Of a DNA stretch of 64,000 nucleotides, positions 61,290 through 64,000 are shown piece after piece; position 1 is the first letter of the stretch, and each line of letters opens with the position of its first letter. The notes under the pieces were generated by a model. It did no database searches. It was given only the letters and a program-made list of their open reading frames with translations, and was not told the origin of the DNA. The DNA is from Hevea brasiliensis (lineage: Eukaryota; Streptophyta; Magnoliopsida; Malpighiales; Euphorbiaceae): the NCBI RefSeq assembly GCF_030052815.1, contig NC_079495.1:116538194-116602193 (forward strand), read 5' to 3'. The translations under genes were made by a program, and so were the position numbers.

Positions 61290-62509
61290 TTTTCAAAAGA
61301 CATATTCCATAATTTTTAATATTTTAACTTTATTTTTTTTAACCATCTTTACTTATAGTTAAATTTTTTATATAATCATATTTGCATTTTATTTTTTAAA
61401 TTTTATTTATATATAAAAATATAGTTGAGAGATAATTTATACATAAAAATTTAGATATTTAATTAAAATTTAAAAATATTTCTATTAAAAATTAATGATA
61501 ATAAAATATAAATAATTAAAATATTAATTATAATTACATTTGATTTATAATTATAATGAAATAAAATATTAAAATGTTTAAGAAATAGTAAATGAGAAAT
61601 TTATAAAAAAATTAATAATTAACTAAATATTAATTAAATATATTTAAATAAATAAATTTTAAGAATGATAACTAATAACTTTTGAAATAAATAATAAAAA
61701 AACAGAGTAAATCAAAAAAGATTTGAAAGTATTTAAGTGAAATGAAAATACTTGATGAGAAGAGAGTGATTGATATATATCAAATATCTCATGTAACATA
61801 CTATATATGGACAAATAAATGATTTAATTTTATAATTAAATATTATTTAATTGAAAAATAATAACAAAAACATTTAAATTCAATTTTCATAACAGTAAAT
61901 TATTTCTCATTTATTTGACAGTTTCAATTCAGTGGCCATTTTTCAATTAAATAATATTTAATTATAAATTAATTTTTTATTTAAATAGTTTTTATTTATT
62001 TATCTATATATAGTATATCATATAAGATATTTAATACATATCAAACACTCTCTTTTCATCAAGAATTTTCATTTCACCTAAATGATTTTAAATTTTTTTT
62101 ATTTGTATTATTTTTTTATTATTTCTTACAAAAGTTATTAGTTATCATTCTCAAAATTTATTTATTTAAATATATTTAATTAATATTTATTTAATTATTG
62201 ATTTTTTATAAATTTTTTATTTAATATTTCTTAAACTTTTAAATATTTTATTTCATTATAATTATATGTCGAATGCAATGATAATAATATTTTGATTATA
62301 TATATTTTATTATTATTAATTTTTAACAAAATTATTTTTAAATTTTAATTAAATTTCTATATTTTTATGAATGAATTATTTCTTAATTATATTTTTATAT
62401 AGAAGTAGATTTTTAATAATAAATTGTAAATATGATTGTATCGAAAATTTAATTACAAATAAATATGATTAAAAATAATTAAAGCTGTAGTATTAAATAA
62501 TGGAATATA
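61290..62509. repeat. Large AT-rich foldback (inverted repeat)
   Basis: The left arm (about 61290-61875) and right arm (about 61945-62509) are imperfect inverse complements separated by a loop of about 70 bp. Matching anchors are TTAAGTGAAATGAAAATACTTGATGAGAAGAGAG against CTCTCTTTTCATCAAGAATT, and CATATTCCATAATTTTTAAT against the complement of AATAATGGAATATATG. The right arm stops exactly where an LTR starts. Limits are approximate. Confidence 0.7.
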
Positions 62510-64000
62510 TGTAACACCCCAAAATTTTATTATTTATGAGTATTTTTGGTATTTTAATTTTATTTAAATTTTAGGAATTTTTTTGAGATTTTTCGGATTT
62601 TAAAAATCGGGTTCGATTTTCCGAAAATATAAACTTTGAGGATTTTTAAAAATTAATTTAAAGACCACGTGGCAAAACTAAAAATATATTTGGAGTCTAC
62701 GTATTTTTCTGAGTTTTATGAAATTTTTTCGGAATTTTTGGACCTCATTTTCGGTCCCGAGACAGAGTAAAAATTCAAAATTTTGTATTTCGAATCGAAC
62801 CGGCCGAATCGAACCGGACCGGATCGGACCGGCCCTTTTCCTTCTTCCTTTTCTTCTCCCGCGCGCGATGGCTCTCTCCCTTCTCTCCCTCGTTTCTCTC
62901 TCCTCTCCGCCCCTAGCTTGCGCCATTGACCCGGCCAGCGCCCGACGCGCGTGACCCGGCCAGCCGGCGGCCGCGCCGACGGTCGGAAAAGCAGCGTGGC
63001 GCCCTGCAGCGTCGCGCGCGCTTTGATTTCTCCGGCCGATCCGGCCACCGATTGGACCGGGTCTTGTGTCCAAAATCATCTACTCGGCAAGAGCTTTCCA
63101 TAGACACCAAGAACGCCGAAATCCATCGAGCGGATTGTCCGATTTTTGCTCGGGAAGATTTTAGCTCATTTCGACTTTTGGGCTAAATTTCTCGAAAACC
63201 GTGAATCCCACGAGGAAACCGAGGCCACCAGCACGCTCCATTCGTCGAGAGCTTAGCGACATAAATTTTGAATTTTTCCGACACCGTTTTTGGTGGGTCC
63301 CACGGAACCAGCGGTGTATTTTCGACCATTAAATGAGCTTAGAAAATTCTGAAAAATTTATATACTAACCCCCGTGTTATGGACTTCGTGTAGGTATCAT
63401 CGATTCGCGGAAATTCGGCGATTGGCCGTCTACAAATTTGGGCGAACGGACCGTTCTGGAAAAGTCTCGGTTGGACCGAGGTTTTGGCTAGCCCCATTGT
63501 CGACGTCGTAGCGTTCAAGTCGGAATCGGCAAAGGTAAACCCGAACCTTGTTTTTCGTAATTTTCTAGTGCTTAAATAGGATTAAAAATCCATAGAATAT
63601 TCGTGGTAGCTTAGAAAATTACGATTCTTTTGCAATAGCTTAGTAATATTGCTAAGGACCATGAGGCAAAGTTTTATAATTTTTAGAGCTTGTTTGGGCA
63701 GTTTTGCAAAAATAATCAATAATAAGGACTAAATTGAAATTTTGCGTATTGTGATGGATGATTGATTTGATGGGCGGGAGGCTGTGTGATATGATTGAGC
63801 TGTTGATATATGGATTGTGAATATAGAAGTGCGTTTTTTTAGCCCTTTTGCGGGTTGGGTAGGTCCTAGGTATAGGGAGACTCTGCGGATTTTCTACGAC
63901 TTAGGGCGTACTTGATCTTTTCTTTGTTTGTATTGAGTCAAATTTATTAAATAGATGTAATGTAATTGTCGGTGAGCGGAATGACCTTTCTTCCTCCGCC
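62510..64000. mobile_element. 5' part of another LTR, cut by window end
   Basis: TGTAACACCCCAAAATTTTA opens a clearly different composition: GC-rich with repeated ACCGGA/TCGGACCGG words at about 62800-62840, unlike the AT-rich DNA before it. The TGTAACACCCC start is typical of plant Ty3/gypsy LTRs. No partner end lies in the window. Overlapping open frames on both strands at 62678-63186 are a by-product of GC-richness. Confidence 0.55.

Noticed and set aside
62678..63186. Several overlapping GC-rich frames on both strands
   Set aside because: High GC removes stops in all frames; the region is the beginning of an LTR.

Overview
This is a gene-poor, AT-rich stretch of plant nuclear DNA, most likely from a eudicot. 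The evidence is several kinds of plant Ty3/gypsy LTR retrotransposon, plant MITEs, a FAR1/MULE-type pseudogene and a broken NLR coiled-coil fragment. I see no intact host gene, no tRNA or rRNA gene and no CRISPR array. I cannot name the species.

Layout: (1) 1-2705 is old flanking DNA with a weak transposase-like remnant and two 487-bp inverted-repeat MITEs (family A). (2) 2711-25491 is a complete 22.8-kb Tat/Ogre-type retrotransposon on the minus strand, bounded by a perfect GAACT target duplication, with 5.1-kb LTRs. In transcript order its interior has a PBS, ORF1, gag, protease plus G-patch, a frame-restoring intron, RT-RNase H, a second RNase H, integrase, two tandem-repeat arrays and a PPT. 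Each LTR also carries, on the plus strand, the remains of an antisense two-exon gene with its own TATA box. (3) 25497-32427 is AT-rich DNA with a third family A MITE split by a solo LTR, and a near-perfect 254-bp tandem duplication across the MITE/LTR junction. (4) 32428-48601 is a second complete retrotransposon on the minus strand, of chromovirus (Tekay/Del-like) type, with a perfect TCTAC target duplication, an initiator-Met PBS, a G15 polypurine tract and 3.6-kb LTRs. A related solo LTR of about 4 kb sits inside its gag-pol, with its own target duplication. (5) 48607-49472 holds an NLR coiled-coil fragment and a putative MITE. (6) 50536-53540 is a FAR1/MULE pseudogene split by a hAT-type MITE made of CGGTT-rich repeats and by a fourth family A MITE. 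(7) 53541-62509 is very AT-rich, with microsatellites, a 269-bp direct duplication around a chimeric spacer, and a large foldback. (8) 62510-64000 is the start of another LTR, cut by the window end.

Both large elements are structurally complete and their LTR pairs look very similar, which suggests recent insertion, yet their coding regions carry many single stops and 1-2-nt shifts. Some of this may be long-read consensus error rather than decay. The most interesting item is the Tat/Ogre LTR: its U3 region appears to be a divergent promoter, with the retrotransposon transcript running one way and an antisense Transposase_28-like gene the other, duplicated at both ends of the element.
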